Notes under the pieces: model-generated
Database searches by the model: none
The model's input: only the letters and a program-made list of their open reading frames with translations
Told to the model about the DNA's origin: nothing
Assembly (NCBI RefSeq): GCF_008629685.1
Contig: NZ_VWSF01000030.1
Location: forward strand, 1-63,371
Length of the DNA stretch: 63,371 bases
Origin: Adhaeribacter rhizoryzae
GTDB lineage: Bacteria > Bacteroidota > Bacteroidia > Cytophagales > Hymenobacteraceae
Reading direction: 5' to 3'
Made by a program: the position numbers and the translations under genes
Shown here: positions 54,515-63,044 of the stretch, in pieces
Layout: the number at the start of each line of letters is the position of its first letter
How positions within the stretch are numbered: position 1 is the first letter of the stretch

Positions 54515-57500
54515 ATGACAACAATTGCTACCGAGAGCGCCATTACGCGCATCGAAGAAGAAATTAAAAAACGCATTCTGGTGCTGGATGGTGCCATGGG
54601 CACCATGATTCAGCAGTACAAGCTGGAAGAAGCCGATTACCGGGGCGAACGCTTCAAAGATTATCCTTCGGACCTGAAGGGCAACAACGATTTGCTGTCG
54701 CTTACGCAGCCGCACATTATAAAGGAAATTCACAGCCAATATTTTGAGGCCGGGGCGGATATTGCCGAGACCAACACCTTTAGCGCTACCTCCATTGGTA
54801 TGGCCGATTACGGCATGGAAAGTCTGGCTTACGAGCTGAATTACGAATCGGCGCGGATTGCGCGCGAAGCTGCCGATGAATTTACGGCCCGCGAACCGCA
54901 TAAGCCCCGCTTTGTAGCCGGCGCTATGGGACCAACCAACCGCACGGCTTCTATGTCGCCGGATGTAAATAACCCGGCTTACCGGGCCATTACCTACGAC
55001 GATCTGGTCATTGCTTACACCGAACAAATAGAAGGTTTAGTGGACGGCGGCGTGGATGCCTTACTAGTAGAAACAATATTTGATACACTGAATGCGAAGG
55101 CCGCCTTATTTGCCATCGACCAATATTCGCAGCGCACCGGTAAACGCCTGCCCATTATGGTTTCGGGTACTATTACCGATGCTAGTGGTCGTACCCTTTC
55201 GGGCCAAACCGTAGAAGCCTTTTTGTATTCTATTTCGCACTTGCCATTATTAAGCGTGGGCCTGAACTGCGCTTTGGGGGCGAAGCAATTGCGTCCGCAT
55301 ATTCAGTCTTTATCTAAGGCTTCTAAGTTTTATGTGAGTGCTTACCCCAATGCCGGTTTACCGAATGCTTTCGGCGAATACGACGAAAGTCCGGAGCAAA
55401 TGGGGGCGCACATCCGTGATTTTCTGGAGCACAACTTTGTAAATATTGTGGGTGGTTGTTGCGGTACTACGCCGCCGCACATTAAAGAAATTGCCCGGAT
55501 TGCTGCCGAATATTCGCCGCGCCAAAAACCCCAGTTACCAGCCGTTCCTAAATATTCCGGCCTAGAGCCTTTAACTATTTTTGAAGGTTCCACTTTTATA
55601 AATATTGGCGAACGCACGAACGTAACCGGTTCTAAAAAATTCGCCCGCTTAATTCTGAACGATAATTACGATGAGGCCCTTTCGATTGCCCGTGAACAGG
55701 TAGAAAACGGTGCCCAGATTATCGACGTGAACATGGACGAAGGCATGCTCGATTCGGAGAAAGCCATGACGCACTTTCTGAACCTGATTGCCTCCGAGCC
55801 CGATATTTCGCGGGTGCCCGTTATGATTGACTCTTCTAAGTGGAGCGTGATTGAAGCCGGACTGAAGTGCGTGCAGGGCAAGTGTATTGTTAATTCCATC
55901 AGTTTAAAAGAAGGCGAAGAAAAATTTAAAGAAGTAGCCCGCAAAGTGCGCAGCTACGGCGCTGCCGTGGTGGTGATGGCTTTCGATGAGCAAGGCCAGG
56001 CCGATAATTACGAGCGCCGCACCGAAATTTGTGCGCGGGCTTATAAAATATTAACCGAAGAAGTAGGCTTTGCGCCCGAAGACATTATCTTCGACCCGAA
56101 TATTTTAACCGTAGCCACCGGTATTGAAGAACATAATAATTACGCGGTTGATTTTATCCGGGCAACCCGCTGGATAAAAGAAAATTTACCGGGCGTAAAA
56201 GTAAGTGGCGGCGTTAGTAATATTTCGTTCTCGTTTCGGGGCAACGACACGGTGCGCGAGGCCATGCACTCGGCTTTCCTGTACCACGCTATTAAAGCCG
56301 GTCTGGATATGGGCATTGTAAACGCCGGTCAGATTGAAGTCTACGAAGAAATTCCGAAAGACCTGCTGGAGCGCGTGGAAGATGTGTTGTTGAACCGTAG
56401 ACCAGATTCTACTGAACGTTTGTTAGAGTTTGCCGAGCAGGTAAAAAACAAAGGCAAAGTAGTGGTAAAAGACGAAGCCTGGCGCGATGCGCCCGTACAG
56501 GAACGCCTCACCCACTCGCTGGTAAAAGGCATTACCGATTACATTGAAATAGATATTGAAGAAGCCCGGCAACAAGCCGAAAAACCTTTGCACGTAATTG
56601 AAGGCCCTTTAATGGCCGGCATGAACGTAGTAGGCGACTTGTTTGGCGAAGGTAAAATGTTTTTGCCGCAGGTAGTAAAAAGCGCGCGCGTGATGAAAAA
56701 AGCCGTGGCTTATTTATTACCCTTTATCGAAGCCGAAAAACAACCCGGCGACGAATCCAAAAACGCCGGTAAAGTATTACTAGCGACTGTAAAAGGTGAC
56801 GTACACGATATTGGTAAAAATATTGTGGGTGTGGTACTGGCCTGTAACAACTACGAAATTGTGGATTTGGGCGTAATGGTGCCTACCGATAAAATATTGC
56901 AAACCGCCATCGAAATTGGGGCCGATGTAATTGGCGTAAGTGGTTTAATTACCCCGTCGCTCGACGAAATGGTGGGCGTAGCCAAGGAAATGGAACGCCT
57001 TAAACTTAATATCCCGTTACTCATTGGCGGCGCCACTACTTCTAAAGCGCATACGGCCGTTAAAATCGACCAGAATTACAGCGGCCCGGTAGTGCACGTG
57101 CTGGATGCTTCGCGGAGTGTGCCGGTGGTAGGCAATTTATTACAGCCCGAGCAAAAAGAAGAATACGCTAAGAAAATAAAAGCCGAATACGTGGAATTGC
57201 GCGAGAGTTATGCCAGCCGCAAAAAAGACCGCAATTATTTAAGCTTAGAAGCCGCTCGCGCAAATAAATTCAAGATAGACTGGTCACCGGCCGAAGTGTA
57301 TACGCCTAAGTTTATCGGCACCAAAGTATTCGAAGATTACCCGCTAAGCGAAATCCAGAATTACATCGACTGGACACCATTCTTCCAGGCCTGGGAACTG
57401 CACGGCAAATACCCGAAAATATTAACCGATGAAGTAGTAGGCGCTGAAGCTACCCGCCTGTTGCAGGATGCGCAGGTAATGCTGAAGCAAATTGTGAAAG

Positions 57501-58219
57501 AAAAATGGTTAAAAGCCCGTGCCGTCATTGGTATTTACCCGGCCAACACCGTAAACAGCGATGATATTGAGGTTTACGCCGACCGGGAACATAGCCAGTT
57601 ACTAACTACATTCAGGACGTTGCGTCAGCAGGGCCAGAAAGGCCAGAATATACCCAATATTGCCTTAGCCGATTTTGTAGCGCCGAAAGAAACCGGTGTG
57701 AGTGATTATATGGGTGCTTTCGCGGTAACCGCTGGTATTGGCATCGATGATATTATCAAGAAATACGAAGCCGATCACGACGATTACCACAGCATCATGA
57801 TTAAAGCCCTGGCCGACCGTTTAGCCGAAGCTTTCGCCGAACTGCTGCACGAACGGGTTCGCCGGGAATACTGGGGGTACGCACCAGAAGAGCAATTCAG
57901 TAACGATGATTTAATTAAAGAAGAATACCAAGGCATTCGTCCGGCTCCGGGTTACCCGGCTTGCCCCGAGCATACCGAGAAGAAAACCATATTCCAGTTG
58001 CTGGATGCCGAAAAAAATACCGGCATTACTTTAACCGACAGCATGGCGATGTACCCGACCGCCGCCGTATCCGGGTTTTATTTCGCGCACCCGAAAGCCC
58101 GTTATTTCGGCTTAGGTAAAATAAACAAAGACCAGGTAGAAAGCTATGCCCAACGCAAAGGGTTTACAGTAGAAGAAGGCGAACGCTGGCTTTCGCCTAA
58201 TTTGGGGTACGATAATTAA
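54515..58219 (+). CDS. metH: Cobalamin-dependent methionine synthase
   Basis: The 1234-residue protein is full length and transfers the methyl of methyltetrahydrofolate to homocysteine through cobalamin. Four modules are seen. The homocysteine-binding zinc domain spans about 15-330 ([32 protein letters not shown]). The pterin domain spans about 350-630 ([15 protein letters not shown]). The B12 domain spans about 650-880, with DVHDIGKNI near 760. The AdoMet activation domain runs to the end ([13 protein letters not shown]). It is preceded by the SAM-I riboswitch and followed by metF. Confidence 0.98.
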   Translation: MTTIATESAITRIEEEIKKRILVLDGAMGTMIQQYKLEEADYRGERFKDYPSDLKGNNDLLSLTQPHIIKEIHSQYFEAGADIAETNTFSATSIGMADYGMESLAYELNYESARIAREAADEFTAREPHKPRFVAGAMGPTNRTASMSPDVNNPAYRAITYDDLVIAYTEQIEGLVDGGVDALLVETIFDTLNAKAALFAIDQYSQRTGKRLPIMVSGTITDASGRTLSGQTVEAFLYSISHLPLLSVGLNCALGAKQLRPHIQSLSKASKFYVSAYPNAGLPNAFGEYDESPEQMGAHIRDFLEHNFVNIVGGCCGTTPPHIKEIARIAAEYSPRQKPQLPAVPKYSGLEPLTIFEGSTFINIGERTNVTGSKKFARLILNDNYDEALSIAREQVENGAQIIDVNMDEGMLDSEKAMTHFLNLIASEPDISRVPVMIDSSKWSVIEAGLKCVQGKCIVNSISLKEGEEKFKEVARKVRSYGAAVVVMAFDEQGQADNYERRTEICARAYKILTEEVGFAPEDIIFDPNILTVATGIEEHNNYAVDFIRATRWIKENLPGVKVSGGVSNISFSFRGNDTVREAMHSAFLYHAIKAGLDMGIVNAGQIEVYEEIPKDLLERVEDVLLNRRPDSTERLLEFAEQVKNKGKVVVKDEAWRDAPVQERLTHSLVKGITDYIEIDIEEARQQAEKPLHVIEGPLMAGMNVVGDLFGEGKMFLPQVVKSARVMKKAVAYLLPFIEAEKQPGDESKNAGKVLLATVKGDVHDIGKNIVGVVLACNNYEIVDLGVMVPTDKILQTAIEIGADVIGVSGLITPSLDEMVGVAKEMERLKLNIPLLIGGATTSKAHTAVKIDQNYSGPVVHVLDASRSVPVVGNLLQPEQKEEYAKKIKAEYVELRESYASRKKDRNYLSLEAARANKFKIDWSPAEVYTPKFIGTKVFEDYPLSEIQNYIDWTPFFQAWELHGKYPKILTDEVVGAEATRLLQDAQVMLKQIVKEKWLKARAVIGIYPANTVNSDDIEVYADREHSQLLTTFRTLRQQGQKGQNIPNIALADFVAPKETGVSDYMGAFAVTAGIGIDDIIKKYEADHDDYHSIMIKALADRLAEAFAELLHERVRREYWGYAPEEQFSNDDLIKEEYQGIRPAPGYPACPEHTEKKTIFQLLDAEKNTGITLTDSMAMYPTAAVSGFYFAHPKARYFGLGKINKDQVESYAQRKGFTVEEGERWLSPNLGYDN

Positions 58220-58316
58220 TGTGCTGATTAAATAATGTGCTAATTAGATAATGTAAAATTATTCAATTGAGCGCATCCGAACTAGCACATCAGCACATTA
58301 AAAAATTAGCACATTA
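58218..58316. repeat. Interleaved AT-rich word repeats between metH and metF
   Basis: TAATGTGCTGA (58218-58228) and TAATGTGCTAATT (58233-58245) are direct near-copies. Their reverse complements TCAGCACATTA (58290-58300) and AATTAGCACATTA (58304-58316) follow. The order A, B, A', B' allows several alternative pairings. Confidence 0.75.
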
Positions 58317-58322
58317 GATTAC

Positions 58323-59276
58323 ATGAAAGTAACCGAACATATAAAAAACGCGAGTAGTACTTTATTTTCTTTCGAAATATTGCCCCCGGTAAAAGGAACC
58401 AGCATCCAATCGATTTATGATGGCATCGACCCGCTGATGGAGTTTAAGCCGCCGTTTATAAACGTAACCTATCACCGCGAAGAATACGTGTTTAAAGAAC
58501 GCGGCAACGGTTTGCTGGAGAAAATATCCATCCGGAAGCGGCCGGGCACGGTAGGTATTTGTTCGGCGATTATGAATAAATATAAGGTTGATGCGGTACC
58601 ACACATTATTTGCGGTGGCTTTACGAAAGAAGAAACCGAAAACGCTCTCATCGACCTAAACTTCTTGGGTATTGATAATGTACTGGTGCTGCGCGGCGAT
58701 TCGATTAAAACCGAAGCAACGTTCCGGCCGCACCCCGATGGGCACGCCTACGCCTGCGATTTGCTGCAACACGTGGTAAGCATGAACCACGGCAAATACC
58801 TCGACGAAGATATTGCCAACCCGCTTCCAACTACCTTCTGCCCCGGTGTGGCGGGTTACCCCGAAAAACACGCTGAAGCGCCTAACCTGGCTACCGACCT
58901 GAAATATTTAAAAAAGAAGGTAGATATGGGTGCGGAATACATCATTACGCAAATGTTTTTCGACAACAAAAAATATTGCGATTTTGTAAAGGCTTGTCGC
59001 GAAATCGGGATTAATGTGCCCATTATTCCGGGCATTAAACCGCTTACCACTAAAAACCAATTAAAATTATTACCCAATTTATTCCACATCGATTTCCCGG
59101 ATGATTTGGTTGATGCTATCGAAGGAGCTCAAACGCCACAGGCGGTACGGCAGGTTGGTATTGAGTGGGCCATTCAGCAATCGAAAGAACTGATACAATT
59201 TGGCGTGCCCTGCCTGCACTTTTATACCATGAGTAAATCCGATGCGGTGGTACAGATTGCCAAAGCAGTTTTTTAA
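58323..59276 (+). CDS. metF: 5,10-methylenetetrahydrofolate reductase
   Basis: The 317-residue FAD TIM-barrel protein reduces methylene-THF to methyl-THF, the methyl donor of MetH. Motifs are FSFEILPPVKG, NVTYHREEY, ICGGFTKEETENALIDL, VLRGDS, CPGVAGYPEKHAEAPN and YIITQMFFD. Length is typical for MetF. It lies 104 bases after metH on the same strand, so the two steps may share control by the SAM riboswitch. A long hairpin follows. Confidence 0.97.
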   Translation: MKVTEHIKNASSTLFSFEILPPVKGTSIQSIYDGIDPLMEFKPPFINVTYHREEYVFKERGNGLLEKISIRKRPGTVGICSAIMNKYKVDAVPHIICGGFTKEETENALIDLNFLGIDNVLVLRGDSIKTEATFRPHPDGHAYACDLLQHVVSMNHGKYLDEDIANPLPTTFCPGVAGYPEKHAEAPNLATDLKYLKKKVDMGAEYIITQMFFDNKKYCDFVKACREIGINVPIIPGIKPLTTKNQLKLLPNLFHIDFPDDLVDAIEGAQTPQAVRQVGIEWAIQQSKELIQFGVPCLHFYTMSKSDAVVQIAKAVF

Positions 59277-59288
59277 ATAAATATTATT

Positions 59289-59341
59289 ACCTTTGCCTAA
59301 TCATTAGCGGGCTAATCGCTGTTGATTAGGCAAAGGTTATT
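59289..59341 (+). terminator. Long hairpin downstream of metF
   Basis: The arms ACCTTTGCCTAATCA (59289-59303) and TGATTAGGCAAAGGT (59323-59337) are perfect inverted 15-mers, followed by TATTTTAAT. It begins 13 bases after the metF stop and probably ends the metH-metF transcript. The octamer TACCTTTG (59288-59295) in the left arm also fits a -7 box, so an alternative reading is a promoter. Confidence 0.65.
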
Positions 59342-59395
59342 TTAATAAGGCTAAAACTTTTTTTAAGATAACCGTATTAGAATCAAGATTATAAA

Positions 59396-59438
59396 AGGTA
59401 AAAGCTTCACGCCCCGGATTAATCCCGGCGCTTTACCT
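59396..59438 (+). promoter_or_regulatory. GC-rich hairpin upstream of the poly-cysteine peptide
   Basis: The outer arms AGGTAAAAGC and GCTTTACCT pair with one bulge. The centre holds GCC/GGC and the palindrome GGATTAATCC. It lies 45 bases before the leader-peptide ATG. The AGGTAAAA word recurs as complement further down the leader. Confidence 0.5.
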
Positions 59439-59482
59439 CCAGGCCCCGGCCACCATTATTGCCTTAGTAAACTTTTAATACA

Positions 59483-59581
59483 ATGAAAAAGAACAACGTG
59501 CAACCAGACTTAATCCGGCTTTCCCAAAAGGGTATCCCTGCCACCGGCCTGACTTCTGCTTGTTGTTGCTGTTGTCTTTAA
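59483..59581 (+). CDS. Leader peptide with C-terminal run of five cysteines
   Basis: An ATG frame of 32 codons starts MKKNNVQPDLIRLSQKG and ends with A, five Cys (residues 27-31), Leu and TAA. The Cys codons are TGT TGT TGC TGT TGT. The peptide sits in the 540-base gap between metF and the ferredoxin-NADP reductase gene, 235 bases before that start, and is followed by hairpins with alternative pairing. Poly-cysteine upstream frames that sense cysteine supply are known in mycobacteria. By analogy, ribosome stalling at the Cys run would change the RNA fold when cysteinyl-tRNA is scarce. The peptide itself need not be functional. Confidence 0.7.
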   Translation: MKKNNVQPDLIRLSQKGIPATGLTSACCCCCL

Positions 59582-59595
59582 TCTCCGCTGCCTTT

Positions 59596-59630
59596 GGGCA
59601 TTAGCTTCTTGCCCGAGGCTAAATTTTACA
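59596..59630 (+). promoter_or_regulatory. Mutually exclusive hairpins just after the leader peptide
   Basis: TTAGCTTC (59601-59608) pairs with GAGGCTAA (59615-59622), with one G-U pair and followed by ATTTTA, a weak terminator shape. GGGCA (59596-59600) pairs with TGCCC (59610-59614) across the same bases. Both cannot form together. They begin 15 bases after the leader stop codon, within reach of a ribosome stalled on the Cys codons. Confidence 0.55.
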
Positions 59631-59636
59631 AATTAA

Positions 59637-59762
59637 GTTTTACCTGTTATTGCTATACTCACCGGCTGCACCGGGGGTAAAATCCGTTTGTATATTTAGC
59701 TGCTTTGCGGCAATTGCTGCCCCAATTGGTAACATCTCCTGCTGTTTCTTTGTTTTACCTGT
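59637..59762 (+). promoter_or_regulatory. Distal part of the leader with repeated GTTTTACCTGT and a central complement
   Basis: GTTTTACCTGT occurs at 59637-59647 and 59752-59762. Between them, GGTAAAA (59676-59682) can pair with either copy, so two long-range stems exclude each other. A further CCTGTG/CACGGG stem lies at 59758-59779, about 38 bases before the reductase start. This is consistent with a switching RNA; no ligand domain is recognised. Confidence 0.5.
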
Positions 59763-59816
59763 GGGTTTAGCTCACGGGCTATTTCTATAAATTTTAATAT
59801 TAATATTTCTTAACAA

Positions 59817-60827
59817 ATGAATATTTTATCAACTGATATATGCATTATTGGAGCCGGACCGGTTGGTCTGTTTGCCGTTTTCGAAGCTGGTTTGTTAAAA
59901 ATGCGTTGCCACGTGGTAGATGCCCTGGCCCAGACCGGCGGCCAGCTTTCTGAAATTTATCCTAAAAAGCCGATTTACGATATTCCGGGCTACCCGGAGG
60001 TATTAGCCGGCGACCTGGTAAAAAACCTGGAAAAACAAATAGAACCCTTTAAGCCTACTTTCACGCTGGGCGAACGCGTAGAGCGCTTTACCCGCCTCGA
60101 CGATGGTTCTTTTATTGTGTATACCGTGGCCGGTACCGAAATTAGTTGTAAGATAATTGTGATTGCGGCCGGCTTGGGTTCTTTTGAGCCGCGCAAGCCA
60201 GCCATCGAGCACCTAGCGCTGTACGAAGGCAAAGGCGTTAATTACATGATTCTGGATCCGGAAAAATTCCGCGATCAGCGGGTGGTAATTGCCGGCGGCG
60301 GCGACTCCGCTTTGGACTGGACAATTTTCCTGGCGAATGTGGCCAAAGAAGTTACCTTGGTTCACCGGGGTACCACTTTCCGGGGTGTACCCGAATCGGC
60401 GGAAAAAGTACAGCACCTGGCTGAAGCCGGTAAAATTAAATTATTGCTAAAATCAAACGTAGTAGGCGTAAGCGGCGAAGACAAACTGGAAGCCGTAACC
60501 ATTTCGTTCAACAACGAAGAAGATATAATTCAGGAAACCGATTATTTTATTCCGCTGTTCGGGCTAACGCCAAAACTAGGCCCGCTGGAAGACTGGGATC
60601 TGGAATTGCAGGATGGCGCCATTGTGGTAAATACTTTTGATTATTCTACCAGTATTGAAGGTGTTTATGCTATTGGCGATATTAATACTTATCCGGGCAA
60701 ACTGAAGCTTATTTTGTGCGGCTTCCACGAAGCGGCCCTGATGGCCCAAAGTGCTTACAAATATATTTACCCGGACAAAAAATATACCCTCAAATATACT
60801 ACTGTAAACGGGGTACCAACTTTATAA
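59817..60827 (+). CDS. Ferredoxin-NADP+ reductase, thioredoxin-reductase-like type
   Basis: The protein has 336 residues. The FAD motif is IIGAGPVGLFAVFEAGLLKM and the NADPH motif is VVIAGGGDSALDW. It lacks the CxxC redox pair of thioredoxin reductase and has the C-terminal extension of type 2 FNRs (YuiO/YcgT-like). It would reduce the 2Fe-2S ferredoxin encoded 180 bases downstream with NADPH, for example for sulfite reduction or other ferredoxin-dependent steps. The leader with the Cys-run peptide precedes it. Confidence 0.93.
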   Translation: MNILSTDICIIGAGPVGLFAVFEAGLLKMRCHVVDALAQTGGQLSEIYPKKPIYDIPGYPEVLAGDLVKNLEKQIEPFKPTFTLGERVERFTRLDDGSFIVYTVAGTEISCKIIVIAAGLGSFEPRKPAIEHLALYEGKGVNYMILDPEKFRDQRVVIAGGGDSALDWTIFLANVAKEVTLVHRGTTFRGVPESAEKVQHLAEAGKIKLLLKSNVVGVSGEDKLEAVTISFNNEEDIIQETDYFIPLFGLTPKLGPLEDWDLELQDGAIVVNTFDYSTSIEGVYAIGDINTYPGKLKLILCGFHEAALMAQSAYKYIYPDKKYTLKYTTVNGVPTL

Positions 60828-60837
60828 TAAGCAGTTG

Positions 60838-60970
60838 TTAGTTTTTAGTGATTAGTAGTTAGGTTATTTCTTAAGGATATTTATCATGACCTTGAAGTAA
60901 AACTTAAGTCAGAAGCAAGTAGCTAGACCAATAGCTTACATTGCGCTGCACCCTAATCACTAAAAACTAA
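60838..60970. repeat. Inverted and direct AT-rich word repeats before the ferredoxin gene
   Basis: TTAGTTTTTAGTGATTAG (60838-60855) and its exact 18-base complement (60953-60970) flank about 97 bases. After the right arm come near-copies of CTAATTACTAAA. The style is like 58218-58316, using other words. Confidence 0.75.
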
Positions 60971-61007
60971 CCACTAATTACTAAATACTAATTACTAAAA
61001 GCTAAAA

Positions 61008-61328
61008 ATGAATGATATAAAAATATATGTACAGGAGCCATCGGGTGATAATACGCCGGTGGATGCGCCTACCGATATGGGCCTGAGTTTGATGGAAGTT
61101 TTAAAAGCCAGCGGTTACCCGATTGCGGCTACCTGCGGCGGTATGGCTTTGTGCGCCACTTGCCACATAGAAGTACTCAGCGACCACGAACTGCCGGCCC
61201 CCTCCGATGATGAAGGATATATGCTGGATAGCCTGCCCGCCGTTACCGACAATAGCCGCTTATCGTGCCAGGTTAGGTTAACGCCCGAACTCGACGAATT
61301 GGTAATAAAACTCGGAGCCGGTGATTAA
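61008..61328 (+). CDS. 2Fe-2S ferredoxin (adrenodoxin type)
   Basis: The protein has 106 residues with cluster cysteines at 43, 49, 52 and 87, the C-x5-C-x2-C...C pattern of adrenodoxin/ISC-type ferredoxins (ATCGGMALCATCHIEVL, then LSCQVRL). It follows the reductase gene on the same strand and is the likely electron acceptor. A terminator follows. Which enzyme it serves cannot be told from the window. Confidence 0.93.
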   Translation: MNDIKIYVQEPSGDNTPVDAPTDMGLSLMEVLKASGYPIAATCGGMALCATCHIEVLSDHELPAPSDDEGYMLDSLPAVTDNSRLSCQVRLTPELDELVIKLGAGD

Positions 61329-61404
61329 CTTTTTAAACAATTACCTTTTAGCAGTAGCTTGAAATTGCTCTTTGGGTTACTGGATTTAAGATAGAAATAA
61401 ATGA

Positions 61405-61436
61405 AAAAAGGTCTGGAATATCCAGACCTCTTTATT
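61405..61436 (+). terminator. Terminator after the ferredoxin gene
   Basis: The stem AGGTCTGGA / TCCAGACCT has a three-base loop and is followed by CTTTATTTT. Confidence 0.85.
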
Positions 61437-61575
61437 TTCACCCAAAACAATTTTAATTAAAAATCCAGTTATTAGAGTTTTGAGGGGCTTAAAGGTTTAA
61501 TCAAGCAGGTAAAAAAATTTATTTATTTTAAACATTCGCCGCTGACGGTTGTATATCAACTATTTAAAATTATAA

Positions 61576-62820
61576 ATGGAAAATTATCCGGTAATAATAA
61601 TTGGGGCAGGTTTGGCAGGTTTAAGTTGTGCTACTTATCTGGCAAAAGCCGGACAGCCATTCTTGCTCCTCGAAGGCAGTAATACTGTTGGGGGACGAAT
61701 CCGGACGGAACGATACAAAGGATATTTACTGGACTACGGCTTTCAGGTGTTTCTGGCCAATTACCCCGAAGCCCGCAAATTATTGAATTACGAAGCGCTT
61801 GCTTTAAAAGCATTCCGTTCCGGGGCGCTCATTAAACAAAAAGCAGGTTTCTTAAAGGTAGTTCATCCTTTAAAAGAGCCCAGCCTATTTTTCCCGACTT
61901 TACTTTCCCAGGTAGGCACCTTAGCCGATAAATTCCGGATACTGCAAATAGGCGCCCAGATTATTCCGGCATCAGACGAAAAATTATTACAAAATAACAA
62001 CGGCTTAAGCACCATGGCTTACCTGCGGCAGCAAGGCTTTAGCACTAAAATAATTAATACTTTTTTTGCCCCCTTCTTTGGCGGGGTTTACCTTGATAGG
62101 GAATTAAAAACCAGCAGTAATTTCTTCCGGTTTTTATTTAAATATTTCGCTACTTCGGATGTAACCTTGCCGGCCCAGGGCATAGAAGCCATTCCGGCGC
62201 AGTTAGCCGCTAATTTACCGGCGGGCAGTATTCGCACCAACAGCCCGGTAGCAGCCTTAACTCCCAATAACGAAATAACCCTGGCTAATGGCCAAAAGCT
62301 TAAAGCCGGTATATTGGTAATTGCGACGGATGCAACTGCTGCCGCCCGGTTGCTGGGCGAAACACCTCCTTTATTATTTAACCAAACTACCTGCACATAT
62401 TTCACCGCCGATGAGTCGCCGGACAGTTCTAAACTATTAATCTTAAACCCCAACAGCCAATCGGTGGTGCATAATTTAAGTGTACCCAGCGATATTTCTC
62501 CGGATTATGCGCCGGCGGGTAAATCGTTAATTTCGGTGAGTACCCACGGTGCCCACGGCCTTTCGCCGGAAAATTTAGCCATTAAAATAAAAGAAGAACT
62601 AAAAGGCTGGTTCGGCGAATCGGTAGAAAACTGGCGTTATTTAAAAACTTATTTTATTCCGGAAGCCTTGCCGCCAACGGCTCCTAACCCGGCAAATCCT
62701 GCTTTGCAATTGGTCCACAACCGTTACCGGTGCGGCGATTATCTGGCTTATCCTTCGCAGAATGCGGCCCTGGCTACCGGCCGCTTAGTAGCCGAAGCTA
62801 TTACGGGCAAGAAATTTTAA
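61576..62820 (+). CDS. FAD-dependent amine oxidase/phytoene desaturase-like protein
   Basis: The protein has 414 residues. The dinucleotide motif is IIIGAGLAGLSCATYL and the second GG motif is GSNTVGGRIRTE. Further parts, FFGGVYLDREL, ILVIATDATAA and a final GDYLAYPSQNAAL, fit the protoporphyrinogen oxidase / amine oxidase superfamily. It shows no signal peptide or anchor. The gene is single. The substrate is not predictable; carotenoid- or haem-related oxidation is possible, but no such genes are nearby. Confidence 0.88.
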   Translation: MENYPVIIIGAGLAGLSCATYLAKAGQPFLLLEGSNTVGGRIRTERYKGYLLDYGFQVFLANYPEARKLLNYEALALKAFRSGALIKQKAGFLKVVHPLKEPSLFFPTLLSQVGTLADKFRILQIGAQIIPASDEKLLQNNNGLSTMAYLRQQGFSTKIINTFFAPFFGGVYLDRELKTSSNFFRFLFKYFATSDVTLPAQGIEAIPAQLAANLPAGSIRTNSPVAALTPNNEITLANGQKLKAGILVIATDATAAARLLGETPPLLFNQTTCTYFTADESPDSSKLLILNPNSQSVVHNLSVPSDISPDYAPAGKSLISVSTHGAHGLSPENLAIKIKEELKGWFGESVENWRYLKTYFIPEALPPTAPNPANPALQLVHNRYRCGDYLAYPSQNAALATGRLVAEAITGKKF

Positions 62821-62864
62821 TGGCAGCAATATTAGTTTGATAAAAGCCAACGTATTATACCAAT

Positions 62865-62935
62865 TCACATAATCATTATTCCATAGGAAGGCTGCTCAGC
62901 CAGTTGTCTATTTAGGACTCTTGGGTATTATGTGA
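62865..62935. repeat. Short inverted repeat near the right IS end
   Basis: TCACATAAT (62865-62873) and ATTATGTGA (62927-62935) are exact inverted 9-mers in the 190-base gap between the FAD gene and the IS. It may be a small intergenic element; support is modest. Confidence 0.35.
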
Positions 62936-63009
62936 TACTTTTCTACCTGTTTAGCTTCGCCGGTGCGGCCTTTCTGCTGGAGTAGCTTAACCCTTCCGCT
63001 CTCCGGACA

Positions 63010-63044
63010 CCTTCCCTAAATTAGGGCTACGATTAGGACACAAA
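63010..63044. repeat. Terminal inverted repeat of the right IS4-type element
   Basis: These 35 bases are the exact reverse complement of 174-208. The transposase stop codon (63033-63035) lies inside it. Outside 63010 the sequence differs from that beside the left copy, which supports an element boundary here. Confidence 0.75.

Noticed and set aside
54488-55027. Long minus-strand frame opposite the metH start
   Set aside because: It is a shadow of metH, whose codon pattern and motifs are clear.
59288-59295. TACCTTTG as the promoter of the poly-cysteine leader
   Set aside because: It lies in the left arm of the metF terminator hairpin and has no -33 partner. Noted but not called.
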